Assembly (NCBI GenBank): GCA_003518475.1 | Contig: DOYO01000124.1 | Location: 17,390-25,670 of the forward strand | Length of the DNA stretch: 8,281 nucleotides | Source of the DNA: Acholeplasmataceae bacterium | GTDB taxonomy: Bacteria; Bacillota_I; Bacilli_A; Acholeplasmatales; Acholeplasmataceae | Reading direction: 5' to 3' | In this document: piece after piece, positions 1-5,532 of the stretch | Position numbering within the stretch: the first letter of the stretch is position 1 | How the letters are laid out: each line of letters starts with the position of its first letter | Position numbers and translations under genes: made by a program | The notes under the pieces: generated by a model | The model's input: only the letters and a program-made list of their open reading frames with translations | Told to the model about the DNA's origin: nothing | The model's database searches: none

Positions 1-60
1 CACATGATTGTGATAACGGAAACTGGATATGACATTTTAACATCACTAAAGAAGGAGTGA
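1..60 (+). CDS. map: Type I methionine aminopeptidase, C-terminal end only (partial)
   Basis: The first 19 codons of the window are open in frame 1 and end at a TGA (58-60). They read HMIVITETGYDILTSLKKE, which resembles the C-terminal strand and helix of type I methionine aminopeptidase (family pattern roughly 'hTvlITedGyeiLT'). The enzyme removes the N-terminal Met from nascent proteins in the cytoplasm. The location supports the call, because map directly precedes infA in many Firmicutes ribosomal operons. None of the metal-binding residues fall inside the window, so activity cannot be judged. The infA Shine-Dalgarno (AAGGAG, 52-57) lies inside these last codons, so the two genes are probably translationally coupled. 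The TGA stop shows that this organism uses TGA as a terminator. Confidence 0.8.
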   Translation, partial: HMIVITETGYDILTSLKKE

Positions 61-64
61 ATCT

Positions 65-286
65 ATGGCAAGAGAAGATTTAATTGAAGTAGAAGCAAAG
101 GTAATCGAAGTATTACCAAATACGAAGTTCAAAGTTGAACTTATCCAAAACGGCCATATTGTATTGGCTCACGTTTCTGGTAAAATCCGTATGAATAACA
201 TACGCATTTTACCTGGTGATAAAGTAACTGTAGAGTTATCACCATACGATCTAACACGCGGTCGGATTACTTATCGCCGCAAATAA
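65..286 (+). CDS. infA: Translation initiation factor IF-1
   Basis: The 73-residue product is a near full-length match to bacterial IF-1 (usually about 72 residues), a single S1-type OB-fold protein. It binds the 30S A site during initiation and works with IF-2 and IF-3. Recognisable family features are the N-terminal MAREDLIEVEAKVIEVLPN, the central 'GHIVLAHVSGKIRMNNIRILPGD' region (roughly residues 30-52, including the HVSGKIRMN core) and the C-terminal LSPYDLTRGRITYR. The ATG at 65 is chosen because AAGGAG (52-57) sits 7 bases upstream and the N-terminus matches the family exactly. It lies 4 bases after map and 14 bases before rpmJ, in the standard operon order. Confidence 0.98.
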   Translation: MAREDLIEVEAKVIEVLPNTKFKVELIQNGHIVLAHVSGKIRMNNIRILPGDKVTVELSPYDLTRGRITYRRK

Positions 287-300
287 GGAGGAACTTACAC

Positions 301-417
301 ATGAAGGTAAAAGCATCAGTCAAAAAAAGAAGTGAAGATGACATCATTGTCAAGCGTAAGGGCAAAATTTACGTTATTAACAAGCGCGTTAAGCGACATA
401 ACCAAAGACAAGGTTAA
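301..417 (+). CDS. rpmJ: 50S ribosomal protein L36, cysteine-free (C-minus) form
   Basis: A 38-codon gene from ATG 301 to TAA 415-417, preceded by AAGGAGG (285-291). It starts MKVKASVKK, has the central VKRKGKIYVIN and ends HNQRQG, which is the L36 pattern. Common L36 proteins carry a zinc ribbon of three Cys and one His (C11, C14, C27, H32 in the 37-residue Bacillus-type form). Here the matching positions are S11, D14 and N27, with one extra residue before H33, so the product has no cysteine at all. It is therefore the zinc-independent type, like the C-minus paralogues kept by many bacteria for zinc shortage. Its place between infA and rpsM is the normal rpmJ site, so it may be the main L36 here. 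The gene is short enough to be skipped by ORF length cut-offs. Confidence 0.95.
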   Translation: MKVKASVKKRSEDDIIVKRKGKIYVINKRVKRHNQRQG

Positions 418-431
418 TTAGGAGGAAGACT

Positions 432-797
432 ATGGCTAGAATAGCAGGCGTTGACATTCCACGCGACAAGCGCGTCGTGGTTTCGTTGACTTACGTATAC
501 GGCATTGGTTTACCACTTGCCAAACAAATTTTAAAGGATGCCAACGTGAGTGAAGACACTCGTGTCAAGGCATTATCAGAAGATGAAATGAATCGCATCC
601 GTCAGGAAATCGGCAAGTACACCACAGAAGGTGACCTGCGCCGTGAAGTTACATTAAACATTAAGCGTTTAATGGAAATCGGTTCATATCGTGGCATCCG
701 CCATCGTAAAGGTTTACCAGTACGCGGTCAGAATACAAGAAATAACGCACGTACGAGAAAAGGTAAAGCTAAAGCGATTGCCGCGAAGAAGAAGTAG
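432..797 (+). CDS. rpsM: 30S ribosomal protein S13
   Basis: The 121-residue product has the usual S13 length. It begins MARIAGVDIPRDKRVVVSLTY, followed by the GIG loop (residues 24-26) typical of the helix-two-turn-helix region. The C-terminal part has the RGIRHRKGLPVRGQ motif and a basic tail (TRNNARTRKGKAKAIAAKKK) that reaches toward the P-site tRNA. S13 sits in the head of the small subunit, contacts L5 and forms intersubunit bridges. ATG 432 follows AGGAGG (420-425) and the gene lies 14 bases after rpmJ. Arginine codons here are mostly CGC/CGT, while AGA dominates in some neighbours; this is a mild contrast seen within one clearly vertical operon and is not a sign of transfer. Confidence 0.98.
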   Translation: MARIAGVDIPRDKRVVVSLTYVYGIGLPLAKQILKDANVSEDTRVKALSEDEMNRIRQEIGKYTTEGDLRREVTLNIKRLMEIGSYRGIRHRKGLPVRGQNTRNNARTRKGKAKAIAAKKK

Positions 798-810
798 GGA
801 GGAATAGACA

Positions 811-1200
811 ATGGCTACTAAGAAAAAGACCACTAAACGTAAAGTTAGAAAAAATATTCCCCTTGGTATTGCACACATTCATACAACATTCAACAACACG
901 ATTGTTACAATCACTGACGTTGATGGAAACGCAATTGCTTGGAGCAGTGCAGGTGCACTAGGCTACAAGGGAAGCAGAAAATCAACTCCGTTCGCTGCAC
1001 AGCTAACTGCTGAAGCAGTTGCTAAATCAGCGATGGAAAATGGTATGTTGAGAGTCGAAGTTTCTGTAAAAGGACCTGGTCCAGGTAGAGAAGCGGCAAT
1101 CCGTTCCTTGCAGGCTGCCGGTCTTGAAATTACAGCAATCAAAGACGTAACACCAGTACCACACAATGGATGCAGACCACCAAAACGTCCACGTGGATAA
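811..1200 (+). CDS. rpsK: 30S ribosomal protein S11
   Basis: The 129-residue product matches S11 in length and motif order. It has a lysine/arginine-rich N-terminus (MATKKKTTKRKVRKN), then GIAHIHTTFNNTIVTITD, the AWSSAGALGYKGSRKSTPFAAQ block, VKGPGPGREAAIRSL and the C-terminal DVTPVPHNGCRPPKRPRG. S11 lies on the platform of the small subunit, binds 16S rRNA with S6, S18 and S21, and helps shape the mRNA exit region. The start ATG is set by GGGAGG 7 bases upstream. The gene is 13 bases after rpsM and 19 bases before rpoA, in standard order. Confidence 0.98.
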   Translation: MATKKKTTKRKVRKNIPLGIAHIHTTFNNTIVTITDVDGNAIAWSSAGALGYKGSRKSTPFAAQLTAEAVAKSAMENGMLRVEVSVKGPGPGREAAIRSLQAAGLEITAIKDVTPVPHNGCRPPKRPRG

Positions 1201-1219
1201 TCTTAAGGAGGGGTAACTT

Positions 1220-2209
1220 GTGAAAGAATTAAAATTTGAAAAACCAACCGCAGTAGAGGAAATATCAGTAGACGGCAATAAGGGTCGCTTCATCATCAGA
1301 CCATTAGAAAGAGGCTACGGTATCACTTTAGGCAATGCACTGAGAAGAATTTTGTTGTCTTCATTACCAGGTGCAGCGATCGTTAATATCAAAATTGACG
1401 GCGTTGAACATGAGTTCTCTACCATGGAGGGCGTCTATGAAGATGTGATGGGTATTGTATTGAATTTGAAGAAGGTTATCTTCTCCGTAGATTCAAAAGA
1501 ACCCGATTTCGAACAAAAGCTTGAACTTTATGCAGTAGGTTCAGGTAAGGTGACCGCAGCTGACTTTAACCATGTCGACGGCGTTGAAATCATCAATCCT
1601 GACCAAATGATTGCCAATCTATCCGACACAGGCAGACTTTCTATGGAAGTCACAGTACGCCGTGGAGTTGGCTATGTCAATGCAGAAAAGAACAAGGGCT
1701 TCAGCAAGAATGAAAAGAGCGTTATTCCAATTGACTCGATCTACACCCCAGTGTCACGCGTATCCTATCATGTTGAAAAGACTAGAGGCGATGCTGATGA
1801 ACTGACTCTAGATATTGAAACCAATGGTGCGATTGCTGCTAAAGAAGCTCTTGCCCTGGCTTCAAAAATGATGATTGATTATTTATCAGTCATCGTAGAA
1901 ATCAGTGAACAAGCAGCTTCAACCGACTTCATCTTTGAACAGGAAGAAGAACCAACCAATAAGAAATTAGAAATGAAGATTGAACAATTAGACTTATCTG
2001 TACGTCTATTCAATAGTTTGAAGCGTTCGGGTATTTACACAGTTGCTCAGATCATTCGTTTAACCGAAGAAGATGTCATGAGATTTAGAAGCTTAGGCAG
2101 AAAATCCTTTAAGGAATTGAAGGAAAAGCTTGCTGAACACGGTCTGGAATTCGAAAACACTTCAAACAAAGATTCAAAATTTCATTTAGACGATGAAGAG
2201 AAGGAGTAA
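1220..2209 (+). CDS. rpoA: DNA-directed RNA polymerase subunit alpha
   Basis: The 329-residue product is a full-length alpha subunit. The N-terminal assembly domain (about residues 1-235) contains RPLERGYGITLGNALRRILL (27-46), the dimerisation and beta/beta'-binding hallmark. A linker rich in Glu (240-252) leads to the C-terminal domain (about 254-312). That domain keeps the DNA-contact signature SVRLFNSLKRSG (R262 and N265 correspond to E. coli R265 and N268) and the SLGRKSFKELKEKL helix-hairpin-helix, so it should be able to contact UP elements and activators. The tail DSKFHLDDEEKE is short and acidic. The start is GTG, set by AAGGAGGGG (1205-1213); the other starts in this operon are ATG. 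The rplQ Shine-Dalgarno overlaps the 3' end. Confidence 0.98.
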   Translation: MKELKFEKPTAVEEISVDGNKGRFIIRPLERGYGITLGNALRRILLSSLPGAAIVNIKIDGVEHEFSTMEGVYEDVMGIVLNLKKVIFSVDSKEPDFEQKLELYAVGSGKVTAADFNHVDGVEIINPDQMIANLSDTGRLSMEVTVRRGVGYVNAEKNKGFSKNEKSVIPIDSIYTPVSRVSYHVEKTRGDADELTLDIETNGAIAAKEALALASKMMIDYLSVIVEISEQAASTDFIFEQEEEPTNKKLEMKIEQLDLSVRLFNSLKRSGIYTVAQIIRLTEEDVMRFRSLGRKSFKELKEKLAEHGLEFENTSNKDSKFHLDDEEKE

Positions 2210-2212
2210 ATC

Positions 2213-2569
2213 ATGGCTTATAGTAGATTAAGACGCACCAGCGATCAAAGAAAAGCTTTACTTCGTGATCTTGTAACTGATATTATCATCAATGAACGTA
2301 TCGTTACCACTGAAGCAAAAGCAAAAGAATTAAGAAAAATAGCTGATAGAATGGTCACTTTAGCAAAAGATGGTTCATTAAGTTCCAGAAGATTGGCAGC
2401 TGAAACAGTTCGTTTCGAATTCGTAAAAGAAGGACAAAACGCACTTCAGAAGCTTTTCACTGAACTCGGACCTCGCTACAAGGATAGAGTAGGCGGCTAC
2501 ACAAGAATTATCAAGACAGTTCCAAGACGCGGCGATGCTGCGCCAATGGCAATTATCGAATTTGTTTAA
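2213..2569 (+). CDS. rplQ: 50S ribosomal protein L17
   Basis: The 118-residue product matches bacterial L17 (about 115-125 residues). It starts MAYSRLRRTSDQRKALLRDL (family: 'm.hrkLgR.s.hR.aLlrnL'), has the IIINERIVTTEAKAKELRKIADRMVTLAKDG core and ends with YKDRVGGYTRIIKTVPRRGDAAPMAIIEFV. L17 binds 23S rRNA near the peptide exit tunnel. The start lies 3 bases after the rpoA stop, with its AAGGAG inside the last rpoA codons, which implies translational coupling. The gene ends with two in-frame stops in tandem (TAA TAA, 2567-2572) and is the last gene of the operon, since a strong terminator follows 7 bases after the first stop. Confidence 0.98.
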   Translation: MAYSRLRRTSDQRKALLRDLVTDIIINERIVTTEAKAKELRKIADRMVTLAKDGSLSSRRLAAETVRFEFVKEGQNALQKLFTELGPRYKDRVGGYTRIIKTVPRRGDAAPMAIIEFV

Positions 2570-2576
2570 TAAAATC

Positions 2577-2602
2577 AAAACAAGCTCCGGCTTGTTTTTT
2601 TT
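2577..2602 (+). terminator. Intrinsic terminator of the ribosomal protein operon
   Basis: AAAACAAGC (2577-2585) pairs perfectly with GCTTGTTTT (2590-2598) around a four-base TCCG loop, and the run of eight T residues covers 2595-2602. This is a classical rho-independent terminator directly after rplQ, and it separates the operon from the downstream gene, which has its own promoter. Confidence 0.93.
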
Positions 2603-2631
2603 ATTCATACATATTCGTTGTTTGTCGATGA

Positions 2632-2640
2632 TGGTATAAT
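2632..2640 (+). promoter_or_regulatory. Extended -10 promoter for the six-cysteine protein gene
   Basis: TGGTATAAT (2632-2640) is a perfect sigma-A -10 box (TATAAT, 2635-2640) with the extended -10 TGN motif. No good -35 is present at 16-18 bases upstream (TATTCG at 2612-2617 with a 17-base spacer is poor), which fits extended -10 promoters that depend less on a -35. Transcription would begin near 2647, giving a leader of about 27 bases with GAGG (2662-2665) ahead of ATG 2674. Confidence 0.75.
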
Positions 2641-2673
2641 GAGGGAGAAATGGACTGAATCGAGGTATATTTT

Positions 2674-3666
2674 ATGAAGTTTGATTTACTCAAAGATCTT
2701 TATGTCAAAAACAATTTAGGTGATGACAAATGGAACATCGCACAAGCTTTCATGAACAAGATGCAAGCCTATGTTTTAGAACACAATTTCGCGGTTGACA
2801 TCGATGAAATCAATGTCGACCATTTGAATTTATGGATCCAGAATCTTGTGGATACGCATCAAAACACAGTGGATCATTTCATCATCATGATGCGCTATTT
2901 CAGAGTGATCAAGCAAAATGATTTATTCATCCATTTGACAAAGTTCACTGGCAAGCTTGATGTTGCTGAAAGTATCTACGATAAACTGGAAAAGGTTGTA
3001 GGTAAGCAAAGAAAAGAAAAAATCGTTTCAAGTTTTCCGATACCCGAACTAGGAACAAACCTCGTAAAAATTACAGAATATACTGAAGGATTGATGGAGA
3101 GATTAAAAGATCAGCTGACTGAAAAAGAACTGCTTTTAGTCTTGACCGACAATCATCATCAGATTCCAAGAAATGCTTTTGATCAAGAAAAAATCTACTA
3201 TGAAGCTTCAAGTTCTCTAGAGGCTTATTTGAAGGATTTACATGAAAGAAAAGTTGAAGAACTTAAATCCTTCGAACAATCAGGACGTGTTTGGTACGAA
3301 CAGGAAATAACACCAGAAGTCGTCGAATTCGTTAAAGATAATCAAGAGATTATGTCTGCTGTTTTAGTTGACGATAAGCTTTATATTACGAAGATTCCCT
3401 ATGATACCCCGAAATATCTTCATGCCGAGTCAGCGAAAGAAAAAGCCTACTACATGTGTCACTGCCCGTTCGCTAGAGAATCCATTTTAAAAAATAACGT
3501 CAAGATTGATCCCAAATGGTGCTATTGCAGCGCTGGGTTTACGAAGCTTCCGTTCGATGTTGTTTTAGATACTGATTTGAAAATTGAGTGTCTGAATTCG
3601 GCTCTTGCAGGCGATCCGATCTGCCGTTTTTCAATCTCGCTTCAAGATGTTTCTTATAAAAAATGA
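2674..3666 (+). CDS. Cytoplasmic protein of unknown function with a six-cysteine C-terminal domain
   Basis: I do not recognise a named function. The 330-residue product has no signal peptide or membrane segment. Residues 1-115 look all-helical; residues 135-215 are charged and helical. The C-terminal 120 residues carry a distinctive set of cysteines: MCHCPFARESIL (C262, C264), WCYCSAGFTKLPFD (C283, C285), IECLNSALAGDPICRFSI (C306, C317). The WCYCSAGF and L-x-GD-x-x-C-x-F-x-I pattern recalls hypothetical proteins common in Firmicutes (possibly the DUF6144 type, from memory) and the end of V4R/ATC-hydrolase-like domains, where Cys residues bind a ligand or metal. Two CxC pairs suggest metal binding or redox chemistry; this is inference. 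It has its own promoter, a GAGG site 8 bases before ATG 2674, and stops at TGA. Confidence 0.85.
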   Translation: MKFDLLKDLYVKNNLGDDKWNIAQAFMNKMQAYVLEHNFAVDIDEINVDHLNLWIQNLVDTHQNTVDHFIIMMRYFRVIKQNDLFIHLTKFTGKLDVAESIYDKLEKVVGKQRKEKIVSSFPIPELGTNLVKITEYTEGLMERLKDQLTEKELLLVLTDNHHQIPRNAFDQEKIYYEASSSLEAYLKDLHERKVEELKSFEQSGRVWYEQEITPEVVEFVKDNQEIMSAVLVDDKLYITKIPYDTPKYLHAESAKEKAYYMCHCPFARESILKNNVKIDPKWCYCSAGFTKLPFDVVLDTDLKIECLNSALAGDPICRFSISLQDVSYKK

Positions 3667-3673
3667 CTTCACG

Positions 3674-3690
3674 TATGTCTTTTAGACATA
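3674..3690. other. Perfect 7-bp inverted repeat between two genes
   Basis: TATGTCT (3674-3680) and AGACATA (3684-3690) form a perfect hairpin with a TTT loop, 7 bases after the stop of the six-cysteine gene. No T-run follows on the + strand (the next bases are GCCTAAAAAATT), so it is a weak candidate for a terminator in that direction. It may be a 3'-end stabilising hairpin or a small operator upstream of the nuclease lipoprotein promoter, whose proposed -35 begins 19 bases later. The role is undecided. Confidence 0.45.
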
Positions 3691-3708
3691 GCCTAAAAAA
3701 TTATTATC

Positions 3709-3737
3709 TTGTTATTTGACTCAAACTCTATTACAAT
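3709..3737 (+). promoter_or_regulatory. Putative sigma-A promoter of the nuclease lipoprotein gene
   Basis: TTGTTA (3709-3714) and TACAAT (3732-3737) are separated by exactly 17 bases and match the -35 and -10 consensus at 4/6 and 5/6 positions. The start point would be near 3744, leaving a leader of about 29 bases that contains AGAGGA (3762-3767) ahead of ATG 3773. A second -35-like TTGACT (3716-3721) is present, but the sequence 17 bases after it (GATATG) is a poor -10. Confidence 0.6.
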
Positions 3738-3772
3738 AGATATGCACTCCTAATTACGAAAAGAGGATTTAC

Positions 3773-5521
3773 ATGAAAAAATTATTTATTTTGATTGGTA
3801 TGATCATGCTTGTTACAGGTTTGGTTTCTTGCAATGAAGAAGAAACTGTGACTTATACGTTAGACCAAGTCATCGATTCAATAGAGATTACTTACGCACC
3901 AAATGATACGATGGATTCAGTGACTTCAAACATAACGCTTCCCTTGGTATCCGAATTAACCAATCTGGCAACCATTGTTTGGGAAAGCGGAAATGCCAGT
4001 GTGATTGACAATTTTGGAACAGTGAACAGACAACCCCAGGATGTCACAGTGACACTTATATTAACTGTTACATTAGGTTCTAGCTCCAAACAAGTTCTTT
4101 ATGATCTTACTGTCATAGGAACTACCGTTTATTATACGGTGACAATTGATATCAACGGTGTTCAAACAGAAGTTGAAGTTGCAGAAGGAACAAGACTTCC
4201 TGTTCAAGAAATACCTCAGGTCAGCGGATACATCTTCACAGGCTGGTACACTGATTTAATTGCTGAGACAAAATATCTTTTTTCTGCACTCGTTTATGCA
4301 GACATTACTATTTATGCTGGATTTAGAGAATATCTGTCTGGAACATATTCATATGACATTTATCTTCAAAATATCGAAGATGATGAATACACGTTATTTG
4401 ATCATCAAACAGGCACCGATGAAGAAGGCGTTCTCATTACAATGGAAGATTCCTTTACGGGATTTGAATTCAATGATGAACTTTCCACGATGTCAGGAAC
4501 TATTTCCTCACTTACAAATCTTCAGCTTGAAGCCTATTTCGATCGTTTAACCTATACGATAACTTATATTAGCGATGGTGTTGAACAAACAGAAGAAGTG
4601 CTAAGATATCAGGAATTGACATCAGAAATTGTTTCTCCAACAAAGGATGGTTACGAATTTTTAGGGTGGTCGGTTTCTCCATCAGGAACAACATATTTCA
4701 CATTTGGCGCTCCTATCTCATCCAATATCACACTTTATGCACAATGGGAATATTTAGATGACTATACATATGAAGGTTACTATGAAGGAGCAGATGGTCT
4801 GACTGGATCAGAGCTCAACACCTTCCTAAGAACGATTACAACAAATGGATTTACCGGTGTCAATTATGGTGATGCAAGATACATTTTGGATGAAACAGAC
4901 AGAGATCCGAACAATTCCAACAATTTGATTTTAGTTTATCTTGGGACATCTGTTTCAGCAGCATGGGACGGCGGAGTTACCTGGAATAGGGAACATGTGT
5001 GGCCTCAATCCTTGCTGGGTGTTTCAGCTGACAACGACGTTATCAACGCTGCAAGCGATCTGCAAAATCTTAAGCCTGCAGATCCCGCAACAAATTCATC
5101 AAGAGGTAATAAATACTTTGATAATGTAACGACTCCTGATTCTTATAATCCTAGAGATGCAGTCAAGGGAGATATCGCGAGAATCTTATTCTACATGGAT
5201 ACCAGATATTCAGAGTACACGCTTGTGAATGGTGAACCATCAGTCTATCAGATGGCATTGCTATACCGTTTGTTGCAATGGCACGTTCAAGATCCCGTCG
5301 ACAGCTTCGAAATGAATAGAAATAATATCATTTATAACTACCAACACAACAGAAACCCATTCATTGACCACCCAGAATTCGTTGAAAAGCTTTACGGACC
5401 TATCATTTTGAGCAATGGAGATTCTGTACAGGTACCATTCTATTCCTTAAATTACACAATTGAAATTGATGCATATATTTTAAATTCAAGCTCAGATAAG
5501 AAAAACATTTATCAAGCTTAA
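3773..5521 (+). CDS. Surface lipoprotein endonuclease I with Ig-like, InlB-type and MucBP-like modules
   Basis: The 582-residue product starts with a lipoprotein signal: MKK, a hydrophobic core, and lipobox LVSC with C20 as the lipidated residue. Residues about 28-116 resemble an atrophied bacterial Ig domain. Residues 118-184 and 259-326 are two InlB/Listeria-Bacteroides-type repeats, each with a GY-F-GW core (GYIFTGWYT; GYEFLGWSV) and an 'ITLYAQW'-like end. Between them, 187-258 reads like a MucBP-type module. Residues about 331-542 are an endonuclease I (EndA/NucM/BsnA-like, His-Me finger) domain: TWNREHVWPQS (404-413, catalytic H408 preceded by E407), NLKPADPATNSSRGNKYF (432-449, probable metal ligand N446), GDIARILFYMDTRY and YQHNRNPFIDHPEF. 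All hallmark motifs are present, so it should cleave DNA or RNA outside the cell while anchored to the membrane. A 40-residue tail follows. It probably shares a transcript with the aldo/keto reductase 11 bases downstream. Confidence 0.93.
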   Translation: MKKLFILIGMIMLVTGLVSCNEEETVTYTLDQVIDSIEITYAPNDTMDSVTSNITLPLVSELTNLATIVWESGNASVIDNFGTVNRQPQDVTVTLILTVTLGSSSKQVLYDLTVIGTTVYYTVTIDINGVQTEVEVAEGTRLPVQEIPQVSGYIFTGWYTDLIAETKYLFSALVYADITIYAGFREYLSGTYSYDIYLQNIEDDEYTLFDHQTGTDEEGVLITMEDSFTGFEFNDELSTMSGTISSLTNLQLEAYFDRLTYTITYISDGVEQTEEVLRYQELTSEIVSPTKDGYEFLGWSVSPSGTTYFTFGAPISSNITLYAQWEYLDDYTYEGYYEGADGLTGSELNTFLRTITTNGFTGVNYGDARYILDETDRDPNNSNNLILVYLGTSVSAAWDGGVTWNREHVWPQSLLGVSADNDVINAASDLQNLKPADPATNSSRGNKYFDNVTTPDSYNPRDAVKGDIARILFYMDTRYSEYTLVNGEPSVYQMALLYRLLQWHVQDPVDSFEMNRNNIIYNYQHNRNPFIDHPEFVEKLYGPIILSNGDSVQVPFYSLNYTIEIDAYILNSSSDKKNIYQA

Positions 5522-5532
5522 AGGAGATTTCT

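Noticed and set aside
963..1296. Open frames on the - strand across rpsK and the start of rpoA
   Set aside because: They lie opposite highly conserved genes, have no ribosome site and encode low-complexity cysteine/serine-rich peptides. They are antisense shadows.
2378..2608. Open frame on the - strand opposite rplQ and its terminator
   Set aside because: It would start inside the terminator hairpin, has no family resemblance and overlaps L17 fully.
2642..2658. Start codon ATG at 2651 behind GGGAG as a leader peptide
   Set aside because: It encodes only M-D before a stop, and its putative ribosome site lies at or before the expected transcription start, so it would not be translated.
3716..3744. 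TTGACT (3716-3721) with GATATG (3739-3744) as the promoter of the lipoprotein gene
   Set aside because: The -35 is better than TTGTTA but the -10 matches only 3 of 6 positions. The TTGTTA/TACAAT pair with a 17-base spacer is the better overall fit. Overlapping use cannot be excluded.
4260..4550. Alternative + strand frame inside the lipoprotein gene
   Set aside because: It is out of frame with a clear multi-domain protein, has no ribosome site and shows no recognisable motif.
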